In this document: positions 51,413-61,867 of the stretch, piece by piece
Layout of the letters: each line of letters opens with the position of its first letter
How positions within the stretch are numbered: position 1 is the first letter of the stretch
From: Brachypterus glaber
Taxonomy: Eukaryota; Arthropoda; Insecta; Coleoptera; Kateretidae
NCBI GenBank assembly: GCA_958510825.1
Contig: OY294048.1
Span: 24,287,283 to 24,351,282, forward strand
Length of the DNA: 64,000 nucleotides
Direction of reading: 5' to 3'
Program-made: the position numbers and the translations under genes
The notes under the pieces: model-generated
Seen by the model: only the letters and a program-made list of their open reading frames with translations
What the model was told of the DNA's origin: nothing
Databases searched by the model: none

Positions 51413-52186
51413 TTATGACGAGTTGTGGTTATTCACCCGTGACGAGGTTTTTCCTATCAAAGACTTCCATATTGCAGGTAAGTGGTAACCAGTGTCCCGA
51501 TTGATATTGTTAGGATGCTTGATGATTTCTATCGATTCCCGTATCTTCCTTGGCATTTTTCTGTTTTCTGTTAATATTTGTTTTGTTTCAGACAAATTGA
51601 TTTTATGACCTGTTTCATGTACATGTTCGGCTACTGCCGATAAGGAAATTTGTTTCTTTCTTATATTGCGCTCATGCTCTTGAAGTCTTGTAGAAATTTT
51701 TCTCTTAGTTTCACCTATGTAAACCGTACCACAGGAGCAGGGTATTTTATGTACGCCTTCTGAACTCAGGGGTATTTTGTCTTTAGTTGAAGTCAAACAT
51801 TGACCTAATTTTTGGTTGGACCGAAATATAGGCTTAATATTTGACTTCTTCAAAAGTTTACCTATTTTATCCGTGATACCGCTTACATAGGGAAGTATAA
51901 CTTGTGTCTGTCTGTCATTTTCACTATTGTCTTGTTGTTTGGGTCTGGGATTTCTGTATTTGTATATGGTCTTATTAATGTCTTTTTTGGTATAACCGTT
52001 CATGGTCAAGGCTTTGGTTAGTTTAAGGAGTTCTGTGTCTAGGGAATTCTTGTCTGAAATCATGAAAGCCCTATGAACAAGTGAATTAACTACCGAGCGT
52101 TTTTGAGAGGGATGGTGATGTGAAAATGCGTTTAGGTATCTGTCAGTGTGGGTTTTCTTCCTATATACCGAGTGTCCCATTAACAC
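51413..52186 (-). CDS. PLE-C RT end plus GIY-YIG endonuclease, right arm (open)
   Basis: 257 codons open. Same N-terminal RT/linker part as the left arm ('KKTHTDRYLNAFSHHHPSQK'), nuclease block 'GVHKIPCSCGTVYIGETKRK', and an undamaged C-terminus 'RESIEIIKHPNNINRDTGYH' with 'LPAIWKSLI', typical of Penelope proteins. The RT core is missing upstream, so it is 5'-truncated. In the first GxY motif Tyr has become His compared with the left arm. It could still encode the nuclease domain alone, but no promoter is seen. Confidence 0.78.
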   Translation of the reverse strand: MLMGHSVYRKKTHTDRYLNAFSHHHPSQKRSVVNSLVHRAFMISDKNSLDTELLKLTKALTMNGYTKKDINKTIYKYRNPRPKQQDNSENDRQTQVILPYVSGITDKIGKLLKKSNIKPIFRSNQKLGQCLTSTKDKIPLSSEGVHKIPCSCGTVYIGETKRKISTRLQEHERNIRKKQISLSAVAEHVHETGHKINLSETKQILTENRKMPRKIRESIEIIKHPNNINRDTGYHLPAIWKSLIGKTSSRVNNHNSS

Positions 52187-52379
52187 GGTCTAAACCCGAA
52201 AGTGAAAGTTCTTTATATCTTAATGGCCGTGAAAGCTTAAAATCTAAAATATATATATAACTAATGTAAGCATCTGTAACATATACACACTTATATAAAA
52301 TATCACAATTTATTTAATTAACTAGGTTAAAATTTATTTTATTTTAGTCAAACTTCACGTGTGATAAAATTGTTTATTA

Positions 52380-52424
52380 CTGCAGTTTCGTTAACTATTT
52401 ACGTTAACATCATCAGATACTACT
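52380..52424 (-). ncRNA. Hammerhead ribozyme-like motif (PLE-B, copy 3)
   Basis: CTGATGA at 52416-52410 on the minus strand with the same stem II, GAAA and stem III as the left-arm copies. Confidence 0.5.
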
Positions 52425-53311
52425 AAAATAACAAAAGGCGGTATAAGAAAAAATTTATGAAAAAGATTTCATTAAAAAACCTAATATTATAAAAACATTT
52501 TAAAAAGTTAGAATTTACATTAAAATTAAAGAATTACACAATTTAAACACAATTTAAAACTTAAAAAATAGTAATAAACAAAATAAAAATGACACTGGAG
52601 AATGTCAAACAGGGACTATAAAAGTATAAATGCAGAACTTAAACTATTCTGTGTCTCCTGTGAATGGAATGAAAGTCGTGAGGAGGAGGTGTGCAACCAG
52701 GTGGCGCTGGTGGACGGGGAATGAGTTTATTAGAAGCAAGCTAGTGTAAGTGCCCTACATACAAAAAAACACAATTATTTACCTAAAAAAGAGTTGTGGA
52801 CGTGATGCGGGCATCAGATTACATCACTTTTTTTTTTTTGCTGCCACCTTAAGTGAAGGCTCCGAAATCCGATGTTGTCAACAAACTCAAAGCGTTTCAG
52901 TTGAGTGTACAGATATACGATAGTGTTTTTAAAATATCAGAAATTATTGTCAATGCTGCCACCTATGACAAGTATCCGAAATTTGTACACATAACGGGGA
53001 TCGCACAATCAAATGAACAACTTAAATAAGGTATATTTTGTGAATGTTATCTGTTTATTTAAGAGGTCGTTAGGTACTACAATCCAACTCTTTTTATTTT
53101 TCGACTACATAAATAGTTTAGATGAGAACATCAAATTCACAATTGAACTTGAGTCTGACAACCAAATTAACTTCTTAGACCTAACACTTTCCAAAATTAA
53201 CAAAAAACATTCATTCCATATTTATCGAAAAAACACACAGACTGACCACACTATCCCCTCTCATTCAAACAGCCCCTATCAACATAAATTAGCAGCCTAT
53301 AATAGCATGAT

Positions 53312-53732
53312 TTTCCCATGTGTGTTTTATATATAAAATAGTACACGGATTAATTGATTGTTCAGATTTACTTAATTTGTTAAAATTTTCGGTCCCAAGA
53401 CCCGGTATTAGGCAAAGTCGTACTTTCCAATTAAATATTTATCATACAAACTATCTTTTAAATACGCCGTTTAATAAAGCTTTGGTTTATATAAACAACT
53501 TTGATATTGACTTGTTTAGATTTAATTTTCAAAACTTTAAAAGTTCACTTTAGATACATTGCAGTAGTTTAAGATTAAATTTCTAGTTTGGTATACATGT
53601 GCATTTATATTTAAGTATATTTTTAGCTATCTTTAAGCTTAGTATTTCTTTTGTTATAATTAATAATATGTAATTATTTCTGTAATGGGGAAGTCGCGTA
53701 AAATAAATAAATAAAAAAAAATAAAAATAAAA
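53312..53732 (+). mobile_element. 5'-truncated LINE (Jockey/CR1-type 3' end), right arm only
   Basis: Flanked by direct repeats ATGAT (53307-53311 and 53733-53737). The left arm shows the empty site once (minus strand at about 39220-39205). The insert encodes the end of an ORF2 ('YKIVHGLIDCSDLLNLLKFS', 'SRTFQLNIYHTNYLLNTPFN') with a TAG near 53553, a 3' UTR, and an A-rich tail of AAATAAATAA... It is younger than the inverted duplication. Confidence 0.88.
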
Positions 53733-53737
53733 ATGAT

Positions 53738-54335
53738 ACACCGCGCCTTATTAACCCCCCTCTCCCCCAGAGAACCTAAATTTAGAAATAAACATAATAA
53801 AGCAAGTCGCGCACAACAATGGCTTTCACCCAAATCTTATTGATAAAATATTATACAAGAAAAGACAAAAAATATTTAATAACAACGTAACAGCATTAGA
53901 AATAATTAACGAAAATCCCACCCATTATGTATCAATTCCATACAACAAATCGCGAATACAATTAGACAACAATGCAAACTCTCCTTCAGTAGTTCACAAA
54001 ATCTTAATTCCCTCCTTGTAAGAAACAAAGACACCCTTGACCCAATGACACTGTGAATGTTTCTACATCGGGAAAACTGAAAGGTACGTCGCAGTTAGGC
54101 TTAAAGAGCATTTTGATAATAATCACTTCTCACACTTCCTAAACCACTTATTTGATAACAACCATTACTTCGACAAAAACAAAGGAATCAAAATTCTACA
54201 CACAGAATACAATAAAACAAGATTGAGTTTACTAGAGGAACTTGAAATAACTACATATTTAGGTAGGTGCCCTAACGACCTCTTAAATAAACAGATAACA
54301 TTCACAAAAAATACCTTATTTAAGTTGTTCATTTG
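53738..54335 (+). pseudogene. PLE-B GIY-YIG region, right arm, broken
   Basis: Matches the left-arm ORF 38563-39219 but has a small insertion near 53766, a deletion near 53945 and another near 54050 that removes the first GIY residues. 'CECFYIGKTERYVAVRLKEH' and the C-terminal 'ELEITTYLGRC' remain. Not functional. Confidence 0.7.
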
Positions 54336-54933
54336 ATTGTGCGATCCCCGTTATGTGTACAAATTTCGGATACTTGTCATAGGTGGCAGCATTGACAATA
54401 ATTTCTGATATTTTAAAAACACTATCGGATATCTGTACATTCAACAGAAACGCTTTGAGTTTGTTGACAACATCGGATTTCGGAGCCTTCACTTAAGGTG
54501 GCAGCAAAAAAAAAAAAAAAAAGTGATGTAATCTGATGCCCGCATCACGTCCACAACTCTTTTTTAGGTAAATAATTGTGTTTTTTTGTCTGTAGGGCAC
54601 TTACACTAGCTTGCTTCTAATACACTCATTCCCCGTCCACCAGCGCCACCTGGTTGCACACCTCCTCCTCAAGACTTCCATTCCATCCACAGGAGACACA
54701 GAATAGTTTAAGTTCTGCATTTATACTTTTATAGTCCCTGTTCGACATTCTCCAGTGTCATTTTTAATTTGTTTATTACTATTTTTTAAGTTTTAAATTG
54801 TGTTTAAATTATGTAATTCTTTAATTTTAATGTAAATTTTAAAAAGTTATAAAATGTTTTTATAATATTAGGTAAGTTTTTTAATGAAATCTTTTTCATA
54901 CATTTTTTCTTATACCGCCTTTTGTTATTTTAG

Positions 54934-54984
54934 TAGTATCTGATGATGTTAACGTAAATAGTTAACGAAACTGCAGTAATAAAC
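54934..54984 (+). ncRNA. Hammerhead ribozyme-like motif (PLE-B, copy 4)
   Basis: CTGATGA at 54940-54946, stem II GTTAAC/GTTAAC, GAAA at 54967-54970, then CTGCAGTA. All four copies keep the same core. Confidence 0.5.
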
Positions 54985-55173
54985 AATTTTATCACACGTG
55001 AAGTTTGACTAAAATAAAATAAATTTTAACCTAGTTAACATTTAACTTCACTATAAGGAGTCACACATTATTTTTTAACAAAACATGGATGAATTTCCAG
55101 ATTATGTAAAATTTATTTAATTGTTAAAATTAAAATATCCCTGCAATCCAAAAAAGGGTTTGCGAAAAAAAAA

Positions 55174-57680
55174 TCAAATTTTAAATTTATTAAAGGGCAG
55201 CTCTTTTATAGAGACTGGAAACTTATTATAGATCCGAATGGCCATATACTGGGGTGACTTTTCGAAGGTAGTAGTTCTATGGGAAGGAATACTAAATTGG
55301 TGGGTATGTCTGGTAGACACAGCTCTATTCATTGAGCCGTTTGTAGTATAAAGTTCAGGAGAATTTTTCGCTAACAGAACCATGTAATACAAATATAATG
55401 AATATAGTCATTATATTGAGCTTGGTAAAAATAGGTGCTGTGTGTTTCAGATATCCCACATTGCTCATAACACGCATTAAGCGTTTTTGAGCAAACAGTA
55501 TTCTTTATAGGTTTGCGGATGATCCCCAAATTGTTAATCCGTAGTTTAGGTAGCTTTGAACGTAGGCAAAATAGAACATTTTAAGTAGATTTAGTGACAC
55601 TTTTTCTTTTAACAGTCTTACGGCGTACAGTATACTATGTATTCGTTTCGTGACACTGTCTACATGGACACTAAAGCCTAAAGTGAAATCGACATTTATA
55701 CCGAGAAATGTTGTATTTTCGACAACCGGTATGCTGTCACTATTTGAGTGGACCCAAATACATTCGGTTTTGTTTGCGTTATATAGATTATAAAACTGTA
55801 TGATTGCCGATTTTTTAGGGTTAAGTAGAAGACCGTTTTCATGGCACCATTCTAGCATAAGTCGTAGAACGTCATTTGCAATTCGGCTAAGATCTTTAAG
55901 GTCTACCGCTGATAGGTCAATGAACGTATCGTCGGCGAACTGGAAAACCTGCGTACCACTCACTTCCTTTAATTTTTGTAGTAGGTCGTTGCAGAACACT
56001 AGAAAAAGCAAGGGCGATAATACACCCCCTTGTGGCACGCCGTACTCACAAGGGGTAGTCCTGGATTTTTTTCCGTTAATTTTGACGTATTGTGTTCTGT
56101 TTTTTAAGTAGGATTTAATCCATTGACCTGGTTTTCCATATGATTCTAGTTTTTCTAGAAGGCATTCATGCCTAACTAGATCGAAAGCCTTTGTAAGATC
56201 GAAATAAATTCCGGCTACCCGGAATTTATCGTCACGAGCTTTGGTTATTGTTTTTATAGAATCATATAGAGCTGTGGATGTGTTTTTCTTTTTTTTAAAT
56301 CCGTGCTGTGACGAGGCCAATAGAGAAAAAATTTCAAAATAATCCATTAGTCTATGTGCCATTGCCTTTTCTAGTATTCTGGAAAAAATACTGGATACAG
56401 ACCGGATGATAATTCTCAACTTTGTCGTGTTCTCCCTTTTTGAAAATTGGTATACATCTCCCGGTTCTAAGTAAATCGGGAAAAGTCCCCGTTTTAAACG
56501 GATTGTTTATTATATGATATAGAGGTATAGCAATAATATCTGCTATCTCACCTAGTATATTACCCGGAATATCGTCTGGACCTTCAGATTTTTTAGCCGA
56601 GCAAGTTTTTATTAGATTAGCAACCTCTAATGGGTCGGTTGGTTTAAGAAAAAAAGAGTTTCTAGTATGCCTTTCATTGTATGTTTTTTCCTTAATGTCA
56701 TTTTTTCTACCGCTTTTAAAACCGATTTTCTGAAATGGTCATTAAAACCTCGGCAAGCTCTTTTTAAAAATTCTCAGAATTATTTAGCAGGTTATCATTG
56801 TACCCAAGTTTTGCGTTTTTAACCTCGATACGCTGCTGTTTGAGCAGCTTAGTTAATTCCGTTTTATATTTGGTATTTTTTGTTTCTTTGAAAAGTTTTT
56901 TTGTTTCCTGAATTTTTTTGGAAAGGTGCTCTACCGCTTTGTTTACCCATTTTTTGTTAGGTTTATTATTTTTATTGATTTAAATTTTTTTGATCGGAAA
57001 AGCGATATCAAATGCATACTCGAATGTGTTGTAAAACTTTTTGTACATTTTATTTACGCAATCTGCACTGAAAACGTCGAACCAATCGCTGTTCAAAAGC
57101 AATGTCCGAAAAGTTTGTTTATTGCAGTCGTAGTAAACGCGTTTTGTTACAAAAATGTTTTCTACGGGAATGACTCCCTTTTTAAGGCTTAAGTTTATCG
57201 CCTTGTGATCCGAAAAATCTAAGTCGAGTAGGTGCGCGGAGGTGTGGCTTAAATCGTAATTTGTAAATATATTGTCGATTAGTGTTTGACTGTTTTCGCG
57301 AATACGCGTCGGAGTGTTTACGGTACGTTTTAGATTAAAGGCATCTAGTGTATCTAAAAACTGTTTTGTTTTTGAGTAATTTTTCAACAAATCTGTGTTG
57401 TATCTCCACATAAAAAAATATATCAATATTTGGAGGAAATTTTAGCTAATAGTTTATAGAGGGTGTCTATAAATGTGTTAAAATCACCGTCTGGTGTTCT
57501 ATATAAAGAAACAATGATACTTTTTTTGTTATTTATTAGAGTACTTACGCAAGAATATTCGAAATGTGTGTCCATTCCGCCTATGTTTAAGTCTACTCTT
57601 TGTGTATGCAAGTTATTATGTGAAAAAAATGCTGTACCATCGCCACGGCCTTCGGATCTACAATAAAAGTTTAAAATATT
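55174..57680 (-). pseudogene. LINE ORF2, endonuclease and RT, right arm and beyond (family Y)
   Basis: Longer mate of the left-arm RT. The endonuclease remnant (57680-56980) has 'RSEGRGDGTAFFS', 'SLYRTPDGDFNTFID' and 'LLDLDFSDHKAINLSL'. A degenerate part (56980-56430) follows. The RT (56419-55505) is open for 304 codons with 'IYFDLTKAFDLVRHE', 'GVPQGGVLSPLLFLVFCNDL' and the catalytic 'QFADDTFID'. It stops at the TAA shared with the left arm, and a C-terminal piece lies at 55392-55174. Only the part left of 56553 is in the inverted repeat. The 5' end is cut near 57680 by the next LINE. Confidence 0.82.
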
Positions 57681-57854
57681 GTGATTTGGACATGGAACAT
57701 TTATTTATTTATTTATTTATTTATTAACTCAACAGAACAAGTTCCTATTACAGAGTTAAAATATAATACTAATACTAATAGAGGAAAAATTAAATATAAT
57801 TATTATATAGTTTTAACAGGAAATAAAAAAATATATATATGTTTAACGCCTTAT

Positions 57855-60678
57855 TTAAACTAAAACATTTTTAATAGAATTTTTAAATATTCTTAAACTA
57901 TCTGCAAAAATATCACCGATATCATTTACTTCATTAAAGTTCTTACACATTCGTACTAAGGGAGAATTTATTACATAATTTCTTCGTGGTACATCATAAG
58001 TAAACAAAAATTGATTTCTTGTATTACGAGAAGGAACTAAAAAATTTATACAACCCAGTGTAGGTGAATCATCAATGATACCATTAACCAATTTATACAA
58101 ATAAACAATACTGCTTATTTTGCGTCTTGCTTTGAGTGTTTGAAAATTGAATTCATTGAGTAAGTCATCGTAAGAATCCATGCAGTATGCCCCACCTGTG
58201 ATTCCCTTACTAATTCTGAAAAACTTAGATTGGACAGATTCTATTCCGTTTATACTTACACCATAAAATGGGTTCCAAATGATGCTACAGTACTCTAGCC
58301 TTGATCTAACATAACTATTATATAAAATTTTTAAAGTTTGAAAATTTCTAAAGTCCTTTGCATTTCTGGTTATAAAGCCTAAATTTTTGGACGCTTGGTT
58401 TATTATAAAATCAATGTGACTACTAAAATGAAGTTTGGTATCCATTACCACACCCAAATCCCTAAATTCTTGAACCCTTATTAAGTTATTATCTGCAATT
58501 TGATAAGTAAAATTAAAAACGGGTTTTTTGTTGCTAAAAGTCATACATTTACATTTGTTTATGTTAAATTCCAACCGAGATTTACGAGCCCAACTTTCCA
58601 ATGCTAATAAGTCATTTTGAAGATTCACACAATCAGCCACACCTCTAACCCTTTTAAAAACTTTCATGTCATCTGCAAATAGCAAAATTGAAGAGTGTTT
58701 AATGACTGATACACAGTCATTTACAAACAATAAAAATAAGAGGGGCCCCAGGATGGACTCTTGAGGTACCCCTGACTTTGCAACGTATGATTTTGACACA
58801 AATTTGTTAACATGTACCCTTTGCAACCTATTATGAAGATATGAGGCAAAAAAAGTCAGAAGATGTGGCGAAAAGTTGTATACATATTTTAGTTTTAAAA
58901 GAATAACATTATGTGGCACTCTATCGAAGGCCTTTATAGCGTCCATATAAACAACATCAACCTGAGAAGAGTTTATAAAAGCATCATTTACATGGTTCAA
59001 AAAGTTCATCAGGTTGCTGGTTGTTGACCGACCCTTAAAAAAGCCGTGCTGATTGGAACTTATCTTATTTTTAACTTGGGCAAATATGTGTTTGTAGATA
59101 ATAATTTCAAAAACTTTACTCACGCTAGAAATCAAAGAGATCGGCCGGTAGTTTTTAATATCTGACTTATCCCCTGCTTTAAAAATAGGGCATATTTTAG
59201 CCAATTTTAGTTGACAAGGAAACTCCCCCATTTTAAGTGAAAGATTAAATAATGTACATAGAGGTTTAGAAAAGATTTCACTGCAACCTTTTAAAACATA
59301 ACTTGGAATTAAGTCTAAACCAACAGATCTCTTTGGCTTCAGCGATTTCAGACCGTCCAAAACGTCAAGTTCACTGATACTGTTTAGGGTTACATGTTCA
59401 CTATCCAAAAAGTATTTTCTATCACCATCAAAAACAACAGGCACCTCATCATCCAAAAATACACTTTCAAAAAAGGTAGCAAAACCATCGGCAATTTCTT
59501 GACCATTCTTTAACTCCTTTTGATCCAGTTTCATGTTTAGAGGGATATTTTGACCCGCCTTTTTTGACTTCAGATAAGAAAAAAAGAAAGATGGATCCAT
59601 ATTAACGCTGTTCTCAACTCTCTCTATATAATTTGCAAATGCCAACTGAATGTCTCGTTTAAGCTTTGCCCTAACTTCACTAAATAAAATGTAATAAACT
59701 TGTCGCTTGAATTTGCAATACAGCCTATGATATTTTGACTTCTTTTTAAGGTCTTGCACAATTTCCTTAGTAAACCATGGAGGCTTAGCATCTTTGTGGA
59801 TAGTCTTTGGAACACATTCATTAAAAACACCATAAACAAGTTCATAAAATTTTTCAAAAGCTGCTTCTACATTGTGTATTCTTTGAAGTTGCTCAAAGTC
59901 AATTTTATTCAATAAGTTATACATACTAAGGAAATCTGCTTTCTTGAAGTTGTATGTAGGTATAGTGTTTATTCCGCATAGTTTATCCAGGGTAATTTCT
60001 GCTTTAATATTCAGTGTAGGATGATTTTTGTCTTCTTGGACCAGGCAAAAGTCATGTTCAGTTACAGACGCCTTAATTTTACTGCTACATGCAACAATAT
60101 CAAGTATTCTATCTTTATAGTTTAATATTTTATTGTGTTGCAACATGTCAAACTGATACATAAAATTTTTGAAAGTAGAGACTATTCTATTTGCAATTAT
60201 ATTATTTGTATAAAGATGAATTAGTTCGGGGATATTTAAATCACCGATAACCATGAAGTTTTCAGACAAGTGATTCAATTAATTCATATAGGTCTATAAA
60301 AGCTTGCAATGGTGAACTTGGTGCAATATAGACACAAAATATGTATAAGCATTGAGTGCTTTTCAAGTTAAGTCTAATGCACATAATCTCTACCTGTTTA
60401 TTTACACAAGTCACCCTAATCTCCTTACAAGACAGATAGTTTTGAACTGCAATTATTAATCCACCACCACACATCTTTTCTGCTCGATTTAAGTCTCTGT
60501 CCTTCCTAAACACATTATATTGAGAACTGAACAGCTCACCACTATGAAAGTCTTCCTGAAGATTACTTTCTGTTAGGATAACTACATCAAATTCATTATT
60601 TAATATCAAATTTTTATTAAACTCAGAAGCTTTTGTTTTTAACCCCCTTACATTTTGATAAATTATTGATAGCGACAT
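57855..60678 (-). pseudogene. LINE ORF2: endonuclease and RT (family W), one frameshift
   Basis: The endonuclease N-terminus is at 60678-60262 ('LSIIYQNVRGLKTKASEFNK', 'VVILTESNLQ', 'RAEKMCGGGLIIAV'). A one-base shift near 60270 leads into a 2.4-kb frame with 'NFMVIGDLNIPEL' and then RT: 'AKICPIFKAGDKSDIKNYRP', 'SSNQHGFFKGRSTTSNL', 'VYMDAIKAFDRVPH', 'SGVPQESILGPLLF' (usually PQGS; Gly is Glu here) and the catalytic 'LFADDMKVF'. The thumb and a Jockey/CR1-like C-terminus ('YLYKLVNGIIDDSPTL') follow. The PQES change and the frameshift would impair it. About 45 bp separate it from ORF1. Confidence 0.85.
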
Positions 60679-60729
60679 TTAAATAATATTTTGTACTACT
60701 TTAAGTTTACTGATAAAACATTTTGATAT

Positions 60730-61668
60730 TTATTCGGTTAAAAGAGAATCCACAAAGTCTTGCGAGTAAATAACCAGCAATTTGGTATTTACATCTTTTC
60801 TTGCAAAGACTTTACCGTCTTTATGCCAAATAAATTTATAGCCAACTGATTTTAACTGCCTAGAGTATTTGAATAAATTATAGGTTTCCTTTGGTATTGC
60901 TTCATTTATATATATAGTCGAGTCTTTTGCTTCAATCGCACACATGGCTAAAGTTAGTTTTCCTATATCTTTGAATTTCTTTAAAATTGTATTTTTAATT
61001 TCAGTATCTTTAAGTTTAATAACTACTTTTGGGGCTGTTTTCATGGGGTAAATACACTCCAAGACTTCTATTTCTGGTTGATTTATCTGGTAGTTTAAGT
61101 GATTAAATAATTTACATACCTTTTCTTTAACTTTCTCAGCCTTATCCTCTTTGTTTATAACACCACTAATTGTAACGTTACTTTTTATTTTTTCAAACTC
61201 TAACATACTAACTGTCTTTTTTAGTTGCATAATTTCAGTCTTCATTTGATTGCTGTCCTTGGTAACTTCCTCCACCATTTCCTTTAGGACTTTATTTTTG
61301 GTTCTTTCCTCTTCCAGCAGTTTGTTAAGAAATGTTAGGGATCCTTTTATTTCTTTAATTTCTTTGTAGGTTTTTAAAATAATTTCTTTATAACCAAACT
61401 TTTCCTCGTCCTCTTCTTCTTCTTCGGTTTCAGATTGTTTACGATTGGACTTGTTACTAACTTCATTTTTGTTCTTTGACCCAACCTCACTTTTACACTC
61501 ACTGCAGAACCATGGAGATTTTTCCGCTTTCATCACCCTTGCTTCAAATTCAGATAGATTGGCACAATCCAGGTGGAAATACGATTTGCATGTACCACTG
61601 CATTGCACTTTAAACACACTTTTACTGATAGTTTTTACACATTTAATACAAGTTTTTCCCTTACTCAT
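60730..61668 (-). CDS. LINE ORF1 with PHD-type zinc finger and coiled coil (family W)
   Basis: 312 codons, intact. Residues 8-58 form a PHD-like Cys4-His-Cys3 finger ('CIKCVKTISKSVFKVQCSGT', 'CKSYFHLDCANLSEFE', 'WFCSECKSE'). A charged stretch ('ETEEEEEDEEK') and a coiled coil (about 105-155, 'LNKLLEEERTKNKVLKEMVE') follow, then a globular C-terminal half ('NVTISGVINKEDKAEKVKEK', 'VVIKLKDTEIKNTILKKF') that resembles the FP25K-like domain of CR1/Jockey-group ORF1 proteins. It probably binds element RNA; PHD fingers read histone tails elsewhere, but a role in targeting is only a guess. Confidence 0.8.
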   Translation of the reverse strand: MSKGKTCIKCVKTISKSVFKVQCSGTCKSYFHLDCANLSEFEARVMKAEKSPWFCSECKSEVGSKNKNEVSNKSNRKQSETEEEEEDEEKFGYKEIILKTYKEIKEIKGSLTFLNKLLEEERTKNKVLKEMVEEVTKDSNQMKTEIMQLKKTVSMLEFEKIKSNVTISGVINKEDKAEKVKEKVCKLFNHLNYQINQPEIEVLECIYPMKTAPKVVIKLKDTEIKNTILKKFKDIGKLTLAMCAIEAKDSTIYINEAIPKETYNLFKYSRQLKSVGYKFIWHKDGKVFARKDVNTKLLVIYSQDFVDSLLTE

Positions 61669-61710
61669 CTTTTCCTCTTCTTCTTACCCTTACTTGATTA
61701 TGATTCTCTT

Positions 61711-61867
61711 TATTTATTTATTTATTTATTTATTTACAGGACATACAGGTACAAACAGGAAAACCCCAAAAAAGTACCTACGAGGTAATACATATAGAAA
61801 AAATATTTTTTGAATTACAATAATAATAAAAAAAATTAATAATAACAATAATTTGAATAATTAACTA
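61711..61867 (-). mobile_element. Short LINE 3' end with (TAAA)n tail
   Basis: Minus strand AT-rich 3' UTR ending '...TGTACCTGTATGTCCTG' then TAAATAAATAAATAAA. 5'-truncated to about 150 bp. No coding part. Confidence 0.45.

Larger units (their letters stand above)
52320..55030 (+). mobile_element. Penelope-like element PLE-B, right arm, with inserted LINE
   Basis: Mate of 37866-40196. Inverted pLTRs at about 52320-53070 and 54270-55030 flank an RT end (53070-53300, plus strand, 'FFDYINSLDENIKFTIELES') and a GIY-YIG region (53740-54335). Here the nuclease frame is broken: deletions remove part of the block before the nuclease and part of the GIY motif region ('CECFYIGKTERYVAVRLKEH' remains). 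A 421-bp LINE end interrupts the core. Confidence 0.75.
48420..56553. repeat. Right arm of large inverted repeat (mate 36351-43924)
   Basis: Reverse complement of the left arm; see there for gene order. It continues inward to about 48155 without a visible mate because the left arm runs into the gap. It carries a private 421-bp LINE insertion at 53312-53732. The outer end at 56553 lies within LINE family Y, which continues to 57680 here but not on the left. Confidence 0.9.
57700..61710 (-). mobile_element. Nearly complete LINE (family W) with PHD-finger ORF1
   Basis: Minus strand: ORF1 61668-60730, ORF2 60678-57855, 3' UTR, and a (TAAA)n tail at 57726-57700. The right end abuts another (TTTA)n tract (61711-61736), the 3' tail of an older fragment. 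Only one frameshift was found in the two ORFs, so this is a fairly young copy. Confidence 0.82.

Noticed and set aside
36351..56553. Palindrome as pure assembly artefact
   Set aside because: Private insertion with target duplication, private deletion, private stop codons and different array lengths show two diverged sequences. An inverted join of two haplotypes is still possible and is listed as a refuting test.
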